A stretch of DNA of 25,581 bases, taken from contig CAADWU010000067.1 of the NCBI GenBank assembly GCA_900752845.1, positions 1-25,581 on the forward strand, written 5' to 3'. Positions within the stretch are counted from its first letter, which is position 1, and each line of letters opens with the position of its first letter. The stretch comes from Candidatus Gastranaerophilales bacterium. GTDB lineage: Bacteria; Cyanobacteriota; Vampirovibrionia; Gastranaerophilales; Gastranaerophilaceae. Shown piece after piece: positions 1-6,197 of the stretch. A program made the position numbers and the translations under genes. The notes under the pieces were generated by a model. That model worked only from the letters and a program-made list of their open reading frames with translations, was not told where the DNA came from and did not search any database.

Positions 1-551
1 AGGCTTTGTCTTAAATAGTCAAAATCTCTCAGCTGTAATGTTTTTTTCAGCAATTCTTTTAAAGCTGATTTTGCATCTTCAGCAAAGCTTTCCCCAAGAA
101 TTCTTGAACGCCATTCAACTTCTTCATCGTTTAAATTGTTCTGTACTATTAATGAATATCTTCTGAAAATTTGGTGCAAAAGCGATTTTTTAGAATTATA
201 ACCCTTAAATTTGATTTCTTTAATAATATCTTTGAGTAAAAATTGAGAAACCTCAAGACCTGCAAGATTTGGTAAAATTGCAGAATTAGGATATGGGTTA
301 TTGTTTTCCAGAAAAGCCCAGTTGTCATTAATAGTATTGTATACAAGCGAGAAAAACGAATGAACCTGCATTTTTTCAAGGTGATTAATGTTGAGTTTTT
401 CAAGAGTTTTGTTAATAAAATTATTTTTTAATGTGGAGTTTTGAACCAGAACAAGGATTTCAGATGCCTTAACTCCTGAATTTAAGAGTTCGGCATACTT
501 ATTTATCAGTAAATCCGTTTTTTCTGTAGATAAATCTGCACAAATTAACAT
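1..551 (-). CDS. UvrD-like helicase-family protein, 5' part only, degenerate P-loop
   Basis: The minus strand is open from an ATG at 549-551 to the window edge, about 183 codons, preceded by a GAGGAG-type ribosome binding site. The N-terminus reads MLICADLSTEKTDLLINKYA, which lines up with the P-loop region of UvrD/AddA-type helicases, but the GxxGxGKT signature is replaced by ADLSTEKT. It is followed by ASEILVLVQNS, in the place of the family's motif Ia (ILVLTFTNKAA), and by MQVHSFFSLVY, in the place of the TFHSF motif. The remaining visible part is helical and charged. Family membership is inferred from motif spacing only. If correct, this could be an AddB-like or inactive helicase partner in recombinational repair. 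The C-terminal nuclease or helicase motifs that would settle it lie outside the window. Confidence 0.5.
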   Translation of the reverse strand, partial: MLICADLSTEKTDLLINKYAELLNSGVKASEILVLVQNSTLKNNFINKTLEKLNINHLEKMQVHSFFSLVYNTINDNWAFLENNNPYPNSAILPNLAGLEVSQFLLKDIIKEIKFKGYNSKKSLLHQIFRRYSLIVQNNLNDEEVEWRSRILGESFAEDAKSALKELLKKTLQLRDFDYLRQS

Positions 552-623
552 CTATACTCCTCAATAAAAACATTTTATCATAAATAACAGAAAATTTTTT
601 TTTGTCCTCATCTTGTTAACCTA

Positions 624-652
624 TTGCATTTTTTCATACATTCTACTATTAT
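624..652 (+). promoter_or_regulatory. sigma-70-type promoter of winged-helix gene 1
   Basis: TTGCAT at 624-629, a 17-base spacer and TATTAT at 647-652. Transcription would start near 659, leaving a leader of about 47 bases before the gene at 706. Confidence 0.55.
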
Positions 653-705
653 ATAAGCATAAACGGAGAGGTAAAAGATACATTTTAAAAAAGCATGGAG
701 GTTAA

Positions 706-915
706 ATGATGCAAGAATTACAAGAACAAATCGGATTTTCAGCAGGACAAATTTACAATTATTTATCTAACAACGGAGAAGCAACTTTTTCTAAAATGAA
801 AAAAGAATTAGACCTTAAAGGCAACTTTGCAGATTTAGGTTTAGGTTGGTTAGCTAGAGAAGATAAAATCGAAATCTCTAAAAAAGGTTCTTCAGTAAAC
901 GTTAGACTTAAATAA
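706..915 (+). CDS. DUF2582-like winged-helix protein, copy 1
   Basis: A 69-residue protein that matches the small DUF2582 winged-helix family by its overall pattern: an N-terminal QIGFSAGQIYNYL helix, a recognition-helix region (FSKMKKELDLK), and the near-invariant GWLAREDKIEI wing entry. DNA binding is presumed from the fold; targets are unknown. Two ATG codons are adjacent (706 and 709). GGAGG at 697-701 lies 4 or 7 bases upstream, so 709, which gives MQELQEQ and matches copy 2, may be the real start. The gene has its own promoter and terminator, and a close paralog follows 147 bases downstream. Confidence 0.85.
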   Translation: MMQELQEQIGFSAGQIYNYLSNNGEATFSKMKKELDLKGNFADLGLGWLAREDKIEISKKGSSVNVRLK

Positions 916-942
916 TTAAGCTTTTAAATGTTATACAAAATT

Positions 943-966
943 GCACTCCTTGAGGAGTGCTTTTTT
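943..966 (+). terminator. intrinsic terminator after winged-helix copy 1
   Basis: Perfect stem GCACTCC/GGAGTGC (extendable by one T-A pair) closed by a TTGA loop and followed by six T. It separates the two winged-helix paralogs into distinct transcripts. Confidence 0.9.
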
Positions 967-986
967 GTTATATTTTGTGAATAATA

Positions 987-1014
987 TTGATACATAATTA
1001 TTTAATGTTATAAT
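987..1014 (+). promoter_or_regulatory. sigma-70-type promoter of winged-helix gene 2
   Basis: TTGATA at 987-992, a 16-base spacer and a consensus TATAAT at 1009-1014, giving a start near 1021 and a leader of about 42 bases before 1063. Confidence 0.65.
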
Positions 1015-1062
1015 TTACATATAAAAAGGTTATACTATTGCAGAAATTATTAGGAGGTTAAA

Positions 1063-1269
1063 ATGCAAGAATTAAAAGATCAAATCGGTTATTCAGCAGG
1101 TCAAATCTATAATTATTTGAACAGCAACGGAGAAGCAACTTTTTCTAAGATTAAAAAAGAATTGGATTTGAAAGGCAACTTTGCTGATTTAGGTTTAGGC
1201 TGGTTAGCTCGTGAAGATAAAGTCGAAATTTCAAAAAAAGGCGCATCAGTTAGCGTAAGACTTAAATAA
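1063..1269 (+). CDS. DUF2582-like winged-helix protein, copy 2
   Basis: A 68-residue paralog of the preceding gene. It differs at nine positions, most of them conservative (for example F/Y, M/I, I/V, S/A), with many additional silent changes, so the duplication is not recent at the DNA level while the protein is strongly constrained. The recognition region and the GWLAREDK motif are identical. AGGAGG at 1052-1057 sits five bases before the ATG. The gene has its own promoter and terminator and is not in an operon. Role unknown; probably a small DNA-binding protein that may form homo- or heterodimers with copy 1. Confidence 0.85.
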   Translation: MQELKDQIGYSAGQIYNYLNSNGEATFSKIKKELDLKGNFADLGLGWLAREDKVEISKKGASVSVRLK

Positions 1270-1290
1270 ATAAAAAATATTGAAAATTGA

Positions 1291-1314
1291 AAAGCACCTA
1301 TAAGGTGCTTTTTT
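1291..1314 (+). terminator. intrinsic terminator after winged-helix copy 2
   Basis: Nine-base perfect stem AAAGCACCT/AGGTGCTTT with a three-base loop and a T-run. Confidence 0.88.
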
Positions 1315-1325
1315 AATGCAAATAA

Positions 1326-1354
1326 AAAGAGCTTCTAAGTAATTAGAAGCTTTT
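1326..1354. terminator. second hairpin, possible bidirectional terminator
   Basis: GCTTCTAA at 1331-1338 pairs with TTAGAAGC at 1343-1350 around a GTAA loop, flanked by A-rich sequence on the left and TTTT on the right, so it could terminate on either strand. The stretch 1355-1544 up to coaD holds no other gene I can support. A TATAAT at 1516-1521 may be the coaD -10 box, but there is no good -35. Confidence 0.5.
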
Positions 1355-1544
1355 GGAATTCTTGTGTATTCCTCGTGTAAAAGGTAGTAGGTAGAAAGTA
1401 GTAGGTTATGTGAAATTTGTATTTGTATCATTCTTATATATTGATTAAGTATTTTTTATATATAAAATTTCAAAAAATCTTAATTTTTGTTACATAACTT
1501 TACAATATTTTGAATTATAATGATTTGGAAATAAGGAACGAAAT

Positions 1545-2024
1545 ATGAAAATAGCAATTTATCCGGGAAGTTTTGATCCCGTTACAAAAGGTCATTTAGA
1601 TATATTGAGAACTGCAACCGAAATTTTTGATAAAGTTATTATAGCTGTTGCCAGAAATTCAGAAAAACACGGTTTTTTACCTGTTGATGTACGAGTAAAA
1701 CTTATCAAAGAAAGCGTAAAAGATTTGCCCAATGTTGAAGTTGACTGCTTTGAAGGTTTGACAATAAACTATGCACGTGAAAAAGGGGCTCAGGTTTTAA
1801 TCAGAGGGCTGCGTGCAGTATCTGATTTTGAATATGAAATGCAGCTTTCTCAGGCTAACAGTGCTCTTGCAAGCGAAGTTAAAACGGTATTTCTTACTAC
1901 AAAGCCTAAGTACAACTTTATTTCATCCAGTACAATAAAAGAAATTTTCTTAAATGACGGTGACGTTTCAAAATTTGTACCCGAACCTGTTTATGAATAT
2001 TTAACAAATACTTATAAATGTTAA
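1545..2024 (+). CDS. coaD: phosphopantetheine adenylyltransferase
   Basis: Catalyses the penultimate step of coenzyme A synthesis, joining 4'-phosphopantetheine and ATP to give dephospho-CoA in the cytoplasm. The 159-residue length is normal for the bacterial family. The N-terminus carries the nucleotidyltransferase motif YPGSFDPVTKGH (residues 6-17) with the TxGH signature. RGLRAVSDFEYE (87-98) and the C-terminal ISSSTIKE (126-133) are the other family hallmarks. AAGGA at 1533-1537 is seven bases before the ATG. The next gene downstream encodes a coiled-coil protein but has its own strong promoter, so it need not be co-transcribed. Confidence 0.97.
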   Translation: MKIAIYPGSFDPVTKGHLDILRTATEIFDKVIIAVARNSEKHGFLPVDVRVKLIKESVKDLPNVEVDCFEGLTINYAREKGAQVLIRGLRAVSDFEYEMQLSQANSALASEVKTVFLTTKPKYNFISSSTIKEIFLNDGDVSKFVPEPVYEYLTNTYKC

Positions 2025-2051
2025 AATATGTGGCTTTTTACATGTAATTAT

Positions 2052-2080
2052 TTGACAATTATTTTACCCTTATGTAGAAT
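2052..2080 (+). promoter_or_regulatory. near-consensus sigma-70 promoter
   Basis: Perfect TTGACA at 2052-2057, a 17-base spacer and TAGAAT at 2075-2080. The predicted start near 2087 leaves a leader of only about 14 bases before the coiled-coil gene. This is one of the best promoters in the window. Confidence 0.8.
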
Positions 2081-2100
2081 GAAAGTAGTAAGAAAGGGAT

Positions 2101-2718
2101 ATGTGTGACAGCATGCAACAAAATAATGGCGTATATGATTTATTAAAAATGTTAGAAATTTCTTTGGAGGAAGGTTTCCCTATTATTCCACGTAAATTTA
2201 CTGTCGTAAAAACAAAAGAAATTGAAACTTTAATTGATAGAATTTATGCTTCTTTGCCTGTGGAAGTGCAAGAAGCCAGAGCGTTTTTAAGACGCAGAGA
2301 AGAACTTCAAATCGAAGCTCAACAAAAAGCTGAAAAAATTATAACTGATGCTCAAATGGAAGCTGATAGAAAGTTATCGGAAGCTGACTTTATTAAAGCT
2401 CTTGAACGTGAAGGCATCAGAATCAGAACACAAGTTCAGGAAGAATGTGAAGAAATCAAGCGTAAAGCTATGGAAGAAGCTGAAAATATCAGAGCTCAAG
2501 CTATGGCAGAAGCTATGAAGACTAAAGAAGGTGCTGAACTTTATGCTGAACAAGTTTTGACAAACCTTGAAAAGAACCTGACACAACAGCAGCAAATTGT
2601 TAAAAACGGTCAGGTATATATGGAAAAACTACGTACTGATTCTTTCGGAAGCTATGATATTCCTACTTCTTACTCATCTGAAAGAGCTCAGTCAAGTTCT
2701 GACTTTGTTATTAAATAA
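2101..2718 (+). CDS. coiled-coil protein adjacent to coaD (DivIVA / ATPase-subunit-like)
   Basis: A 205-residue soluble protein. The N-terminal third (GVYDLLKMLEISLEEG, then FTVVKTKEIETLIDRIYASL) resembles the coiled-coil proteins found beside coaD in Firmicutes, which are often labelled ATPase or V-type H+-ATPase subunit H-like. Residues about 60-165 form a long charged, Ala/Glu-rich coiled coil of the kind seen in DivIVA and F-type b subunits. The C-terminus is Ser-rich. There is no membrane segment, so a true ATP synthase b subunit is excluded. A cytoskeletal or division-site scaffold role is possible but only inferred. The start is uncertain: ATG at 2101 lies very close to the AGAAAGGGA element, and ATG at 2113 is an alternative. 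Confidence 0.75.
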   Translation: MCDSMQQNNGVYDLLKMLEISLEEGFPIIPRKFTVVKTKEIETLIDRIYASLPVEVQEARAFLRRREELQIEAQQKAEKIITDAQMEADRKLSEADFIKALEREGIRIRTQVQEECEEIKRKAMEEAENIRAQAMAEAMKTKEGAELYAEQVLTNLEKNLTQQQQIVKNGQVYMEKLRTDSFGSYDIPTSYSSERAQSSSDFVIK

Positions 2719-2740
2719 AAAATGTATAAAGAATAACCTG

Positions 2741-2772
2741 AAAAAGTTTGCCGTTATAAGCAAACTTTTTTT
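2741..2772 (+). terminator. intrinsic terminator after the coiled-coil gene
   Basis: Eleven-base stem AAAAAGTTTGC (2741-2751) with GCAAACTTTTT (2760-2770), an eight-base loop and a T-run. Confidence 0.88.
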
Positions 2773-2812
2773 CTAATTTGTAATATTACCTTATTGTTTT
2801 TTAACATATCAT

Positions 2813-2840
2813 TTGCAATTTATTTTGTTTGTTTTATTAT
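2813..2840 (+). promoter_or_regulatory. promoter of the rpmG-trnW-secE-nusG transcript
   Basis: TTGCAA at 2813-2818, a 16-base spacer and TATTAT at 2835-2840. The start near 2847 would give a leader of about 92 bases before rpmG. That leader contains a terminator-like hairpin. Confidence 0.5.
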
Positions 2841-2861
2841 GTTAACATAAGCCGATTTAAT

Positions 2862-2890
2862 AGAATGTGAGTTATATCACATTCTTTTTT
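2862..2890 (+). terminator. terminator-like hairpin inside the rpmG leader (possible attenuator)
   Basis: AGAATGTGA (2862-2870) pairs perfectly with TCACATTCT (2877-2885) around a GTTATA loop and runs into six T (2885-2890). It lies after the only good promoter and about 50 bases before rpmG, with no gene upstream for it to terminate, since that gene already has its own terminator at 2741-2772. Confidence 0.6.
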
Positions 2891-2938
2891 AAAGAGGAAA
2901 GAAATTTTTAAAATAAGCAAAAAAAGGAAAATAAAATT

Positions 2939-3106
2939 ATGGGTATCAAAGGAAAAAATGACAGAATGGTAGTTCTTGCATGTGAAGAATGCAAAGAAAG
3001 AAACTACACTACAACTAAAAACAAAAAAAATATTAAAGAAAGACTTGAATTGAATAAATTCTGCCCTTCTTGTAAAAAACACACTACTCACAAAGAAACA
3101 AAATAG
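2939..3106 (+). CDS. rpmG: 50S ribosomal protein L33, zinc-binding form
   Basis: A 55-residue protein beginning MGIKGKNDRMVVLACEECKE and ending in the L33 tail FCPSCKKHTTHKETK. Cys15, Cys18, Cys42 and Cys45 form the zinc ribbon of the C+ type of L33. AAAGGAAAA upstream of the ATG serves as ribosome binding site. The order rpmG, tRNA-Trp, secE, nusG is a widespread bacterial arrangement and supports the call. Confidence 0.96.
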   Translation: MGIKGKNDRMVVLACEECKERNYTTTKNKKNIKERLELNKFCPSCKKHTTHKETK

Positions 3107-3145
3107 TTTGTGTTAAAGGATATAACGGGGATTTTCCCCCGCTAA

Positions 3146-3218
3146 GCGTCCTTAGTTCAGTTGGTAGAACGTCGGTCTCCAAAACCGGATGTCGAGGGTT
3201 CGAGTCCTTCAGGGCGCG
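3146..3218 (+). tRNA. trnW: tRNA-Trp (CCA anticodon)
   Basis: A full cloverleaf can be drawn: acceptor GCGTCCT with AGGGCGC, D stem GTTC/GAAC, anticodon stem TCGGT/ACCGG with loop CTCCAAA (anticodon 3179-3181), and T stem GAGGG/CCTTC with a TTCGAGT loop. The discriminator base is G, as expected for bacterial tRNA-Trp. The 3' CCA is not encoded. It lies between rpmG and secE. A small CGGGG/CCCCG hairpin (3126-3141) just upstream may help processing. Confidence 0.97.
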
Positions 3219-3246
3219 ATTTATAAAAAAATAAGGAAACAAAAAT

Positions 3247-3471
3247 ATGATAGGTGCAGAAAATTCAACGCCTTCTTGGCTTTCAAATATGACTAACTCT
3301 ATTAAAACTTACTTCAGAGGAGTAAGGACAGAATGGGGGAAAATCAGCTGGCCTGAAAAACGCCAGGTTGTAGCAGAAACTTTATTTGTAATAGTTATAG
3401 TTTTTGTTTTCACAGTAGCAATTTATTTAATGGATATAATTTTTAAAGGTTTGCTCGGATTAATTAAATAG
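3247..3471 (+). CDS. secE: preprotein translocase subunit SecE
   Basis: A 74-residue protein of the single-span bacterial SecE type. An amphipathic cytoplasmic helix precedes the conserved VRTEWGKISWPEKRQVVAET segment, followed by one transmembrane helix (about residues 46-67, rich in V, I, F). SecE clamps SecY in the Sec translocon in the inner membrane. It sits 28 bases before nusG, as in most bacteria, and downstream of tRNA-Trp. AAGGAAA precedes the ATG. Confidence 0.95.
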   Translation: MIGAENSTPSWLSNMTNSIKTYFRGVRTEWGKISWPEKRQVVAETLFVIVIVFVFTVAIYLMDIIFKGLLGLIK

Positions 3472-3498
3472 TCCGATTTACAAGAATAAAGGTGGCTT

Positions 3499-4137
3499 AT
3501 GACTAAGAAAGAAAAATCAATGGAAGATCAACTTAACGAAGATAAAGCTCAAGAAGCTTTAGAAGCGGAAGTTGCAGCAGAAGCAGAAGCTGAAGAAAAA
3601 AAAGCTAAGAAAAATCAAAAACGCTGGTACATTGTTCATACATATTCAGGATATGAAAACAAAGTAAAAGTTAACCTTGAAAAACGTATTGAATATATGA
3701 ATATGGGTGACAAAATCTTTAGAATTGAAGTCCCTCAAAAAACTGTTACTCAGCTTAAAGGCGGTAAAAAACAAGAACGTGAAGAAAAAATCTTCCCGGG
3801 TTACGTTTTAGTCGAAATGATTATGGATGAAGATAGCTGGTATGTTGTAAGACACACTTCAGGTGTAACCAAGTTTGTTGGTTCTGCTAAAAAACCTATC
3901 CCTGCACGTGACAGCGAAATTAAAAAGATTATTAACAGATCTACTTCAACATCGCAAAAAATTGAACTTGATGTTAAAGCAGGCGACAAAGTCAGAATTA
4001 CTTCAGGACCTTTCGCAGACTTTATTGCGGATATTATTGAAGTTTATCCTGACAAATCTAAATTACGTGCAAATGTTTCAATCTTCGGACGTGAAACTCC
4101 TGTTGAACTTGAATACAAGCAAATCAATAAACTCTAA
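3499..4137 (+). CDS. nusG: transcription termination/antitermination protein NusG
   Basis: A 212-residue NusG. The NGN domain starts at RWYIVHTYSGYENKVKVNLE (about residue 42) and includes EEKIFPGYVLVEM. The KOW domain (about 158-212) contains AGDKVRITSGPFADF and IFGRETPVELEY. It couples RNA polymerase to the ribosome and to termination factors. Unusual is an Ala/Glu/Lys-rich N-terminal extension of about 40 residues, absent from E. coli NusG (181 residues). An internal ATG at 3520 would remove only seven residues, so the extension is real unless a non-ATG start further in is used. AAGGTGG upstream supports 3499. Confidence 0.97.
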   Translation: MTKKEKSMEDQLNEDKAQEALEAEVAAEAEAEEKKAKKNQKRWYIVHTYSGYENKVKVNLEKRIEYMNMGDKIFRIEVPQKTVTQLKGGKKQEREEKIFPGYVLVEMIMDEDSWYVVRHTSGVTKFVGSAKKPIPARDSEIKKIINRSTSTSQKIELDVKAGDKVRITSGPFADFIADIIEVYPDKSKLRANVSIFGRETPVELEYKQINKL

Positions 4138-4219
4138 TCAAGAATTTTTAGAGGTTTTGCGTGCATAGTAAGAATACAAACAAATTAACAAATTATAAAA
4201 AGATAAATAGTACAAAAAC

Positions 4220-4271
4220 TGTGGAAGGACCCTCCCGCACAAGATAAATGCGGCAGACCGTTAGTACCACA
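4220..4271 (+). promoter_or_regulatory. putative L1-binding mRNA hairpin before rplK
   Basis: Outer stem TGTGG (4220-4224) with CCACA (4267-4271), then an asymmetric loop AA on the left against GTTAGTA on the right, then inner GG/CC and a CCGCA/TGCGG hairpin (4235-4239, 4249-4253). The outer stem and purine-rich loop resemble helix 76 of 23S rRNA, the L1 site (GGUGG...AAAUACCACC). By known L1 autoregulation this would be a translational operator for rplK-rplA. Confidence 0.65.
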
Positions 4272-4284
4272 AAAGGAGAAAAAA

Positions 4285-4710
4285 ATGGCAAAAAAAGTAG
4301 TAGGAAAAATCAAGCTTCAAATCGAAGCAGGTAAAGCAAATCCGTCACCACCGGTTGGTCCTGCATTAGGTCAGCATGGTGTTAACATCATGGATTTCTG
4401 TAAGCAATTCAATGCTAAAACAGAATCTCAAGCAGGTTACATTATCCCTGTTGTTATTGATGTTTATGAAGACAGAAGTTTTTCTTTTATCGTAAAATCA
4501 CCTCCGGCTCCGGTTCTTATTAAAAAGGCATTAAACCTGCCAAAAGGATCAGCTGTTCCTAACAAAGATAAAGTTGGTGAAATTACTCAAGAACAACTTG
4601 AAGAAATTGCTAAAATTAAAATGAATGACTTAAATGCAACAACACTTGAAGCTGCTGTAAAAATGATTAAAGGTTCTTGCAGAGCTATGGGTGTTACAGT
4701 AAAAGAATAA
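4285..4710 (+). CDS. rplK: 50S ribosomal protein L11
   Basis: A 141-residue L11 of standard length. The N-terminus MAKKVVGKIKLQIEAGKANP runs into PSPPVGPALGQHGVNIMDFC, the hallmark of the N-terminal domain that contacts the GTPase-associated center. The C-terminal rRNA-binding domain ends in GSCRAMGVTVKE. AAAGGAG lies just upstream of the ATG, directly after the putative L1-binding hairpin. rplA follows after 46 bases. Confidence 0.98.
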   Translation: MAKKVVGKIKLQIEAGKANPSPPVGPALGQHGVNIMDFCKQFNAKTESQAGYIIPVVIDVYEDRSFSFIVKSPPAPVLIKKALNLPKGSAVPNKDKVGEITQEQLEEIAKIKMNDLNATTLEAAVKMIKGSCRAMGVTVKE

Positions 4711-4741
4711 TGGAAGTGTTTAATAAACACGCTAATACCAT
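4710..4741 (+). promoter_or_regulatory. second putative L1-binding hairpin, between rplK and rplA
   Basis: Outer stem ATGG (4710-4713) with CCAT (4738-4741), AA on the left against GCTAATA on the right, and an inner GTGTTT/AAACAC stem (4716-4721, 4725-4730). The loop layout is the same as in the element before rplK (AA against GTTAGTA, next to CCA). It occupies most of the rplK-rplA gap and begins in the rplK stop codon. Confidence 0.6.
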
Positions 4742-4756
4742 GAAAGGGAATTAAAA

Positions 4757-5479
4757 ATGTCAAAATTAACTAAAAAACAAAAGAAAATGCAGGAAATGTT
4801 GGAAGGATTTGTTCAACCGGCTACTGCAGTTGATTCTATTAAAAAATTACAAGAAATTTCTAAAGAAGTTTCTAAGTTCAACGAAACAGTTGAATGCCAT
4901 ATGAGATTAGGTATTGATGTTCGTCAAGCTGATCAGCAAATTCGTTCAACAGTTGTATTACCTGCAGGTTTAGGTAAAACTGTAAGAGTTTGTGTTATCG
5001 CTAAAGGTCCTAAAGCTACTGAAGCAAAAGATGCAGGTGCTGATTTTGCAGGAGCTGAAGAAATTATCGATAAAATTTCTGACGGCTGGTTTGAATTTGA
5101 TACATTAATCGCTACACCTGACTGTATGGGTATGTTGGGTAAATTAGGTAGAGTATTGGGACCTAAAGGTTTAATGCCTAACCCTAAAACTGGTACAGTT
5201 ACTTTGGATGTTGCTAAAGCAGTTAAAGATGCTAAAGCAGGTAAAGTTGAATTCAGAGCTGACAAACAAGGTATGATTCACTGTCCAATCGGTAAAGTTC
5301 AATTTACAGAAGAAGACTTGCTTAAAAACTATGCAACTTTAGCGGATGCTATTTTGAGAGCAAAACCTGCTTCTGCAAAAGGTACTTTTGTTAAATCAGT
5401 ATACCTATCTACAACAATGGGACCTGGTTTAAAATTAGATCCTAAAACCTTTGCAGCTGAAGTAAAAGAACTTGTTTAA
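4757..5479 (+). CDS. rplA: 50S ribosomal protein L1
   Basis: A 240-residue L1, forming the mobile L1 stalk that handles E-site tRNA. Family signatures seen are FNETVECHMRLGID, STVVLPAGLGKTVRVCV, LIATPDCMGMLGKLGRVLGP, KGLMPNPKTGTVT and the C-terminal SVYLSTTMGPGLKLD. L1 is also the known repressor of its own operon by binding mRNA that mimics its rRNA site, which fits the two hairpins before rplK and rplA. GAAAGGGA precedes the ATG. A terminator follows directly, so rplJL-rpoBC are not part of this transcript. Confidence 0.98.
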   Translation: MSKLTKKQKKMQEMLEGFVQPATAVDSIKKLQEISKEVSKFNETVECHMRLGIDVRQADQQIRSTVVLPAGLGKTVRVCVIAKGPKATEAKDAGADFAGAEEIIDKISDGWFEFDTLIATPDCMGMLGKLGRVLGPKGLMPNPKTGTVTLDVAKAVKDAKAGKVEFRADKQGMIHCPIGKVQFTEEDLLKNYATLADAILRAKPASAKGTFVKSVYLSTTMGPGLKLDPKTFAAEVKELV

Positions 5480-5498
5480 TTTTAATTTAACAAATATG

Positions 5499-5530
5499 AA
5501 AAAGCATTCTCGTTGAGAGGGTGCTTTTTT
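5499..5530 (+). terminator. intrinsic terminator after rplA
   Basis: A 13-base stem with two G-T pairs, 5499-5511 against 5517-5529, loop GTTGA and T-run. Its 3' arm overlaps the tmk promoter. Confidence 0.88.
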
Positions 5531-5541
5531 TATTGTATAAT
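5513..5541 (+). promoter_or_regulatory. tmk promoter embedded in the rplA terminator
   Basis: TTGAGA at 5513-5518, a 17-base spacer and a consensus TATAAT at 5536-5541. The start near 5548 leaves a leader of about 17 bases. Confidence 0.65.
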
Positions 5542-5564
5542 TATAGAAGAATTGGAGAAAAAGT

Positions 5565-6197
5565 ATGTCACAAGGATTATTTGTAACCTTTGAGGGAGCT
5601 GACGGATGCGGTAAAACAACTCAGCAGATGCTTGCAGCAGATTATTTGGAAAATAAAGGATATGAAGTTTTGATTACCCGGGAACCCGGAGCTAAAGGGC
5701 TTGGAGAAAAACTTCGTGAGATTTTGCTGAATTATCACGGGTCTGTATCTGAAAGATGTGAATCGCTGTTATTTCTTGCAGATAGAGCTCAGCATGTTGA
5801 TAACATGATTTTGCCGGCTGTTGAAAAAGGTCAAATTGTTTTATGCGACAGATATACAGATTCAACAGTAGCTTATCAGGGATATGGCAGACAGCAGAAT
5901 TTGGTAAGAATTAATAAACTGAATGATTTTGCTACGAATTTTTTAAAACCTGATTTAACTTTTGTTTTTGATATTGATGTTGAAACTTCAATGCAGAGGG
6001 TGGGTAAAGAAAAAGACCGTCTTGAAAGTGAGGGTAAAGAGTTCCATAATCGTGTAAGAAACGGTTATTTGGAAATTGCCAAACAAGAGCCTGAAAGAAT
6101 TAAGGTTATTGATGCATCAATGTCTATTGAAGAAATTCATGAAGAAGTTAAGAAAGTAATTGATTTTTATTTAAATTACGGCAAACATTCCCAGTAA
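5565..6197 (+). CDS. tmk: thymidylate kinase
   Basis: Phosphorylates dTMP to dTDP for DNA synthesis. The 210 residues match the family length. The P-loop is FEGADGCGKTT (residues 9-19), followed by TREPG (38-42), the substrate-binding CDRYTDSTVAYQGYGR (94-109) and a LID-like segment with KEKDRLE (about 148-154). GGAG sits eight bases before the ATG. The final 22 bases overlap the end of the convergent prepilin 1 gene, with no terminator between them. The holB gene that often follows tmk is absent. Confidence 0.96.
   Translation: MSQGLFVTFEGADGCGKTTQQMLAADYLENKGYEVLITREPGAKGLGEKLREILLNYHGSVSERCESLLFLADRAQHVDNMILPAVEKGQIVLCDRYTDSTVAYQGYGRQQNLVRINKLNDFATNFLKPDLTFVFDIDVETSMQRVGKEKDRLESEGKEFHNRVRNGYLEIAKQEPERIKVIDASMSIEEIHEEVKKVIDFYLNYGKHSQ

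Noticed and set aside
1246..1431. Minus-strand ORF over the winged-helix copy 2 terminator
   Set aside because: It overlaps two hairpins and a gene end and shows no coding features.
2837..3091. 84-codon minus-strand ORF across rpmG
   Set aside because: It is antisense to the clear L33 gene and its Phe/Ser-rich translation is a by-product of A-rich coding sequence.
3875..4168. 97-codon plus-strand ORF overlapping the end of nusG
   Set aside because: It is in a different frame of the conserved nusG coding sequence, has no ribosome binding site, and its Leu-rich translation resembles no protein.
4933..5265. 110-codon minus-strand ORF within rplA
   Set aside because: It lies wholly antisense to a highly conserved ribosomal protein gene and has no ribosome binding site or motif.
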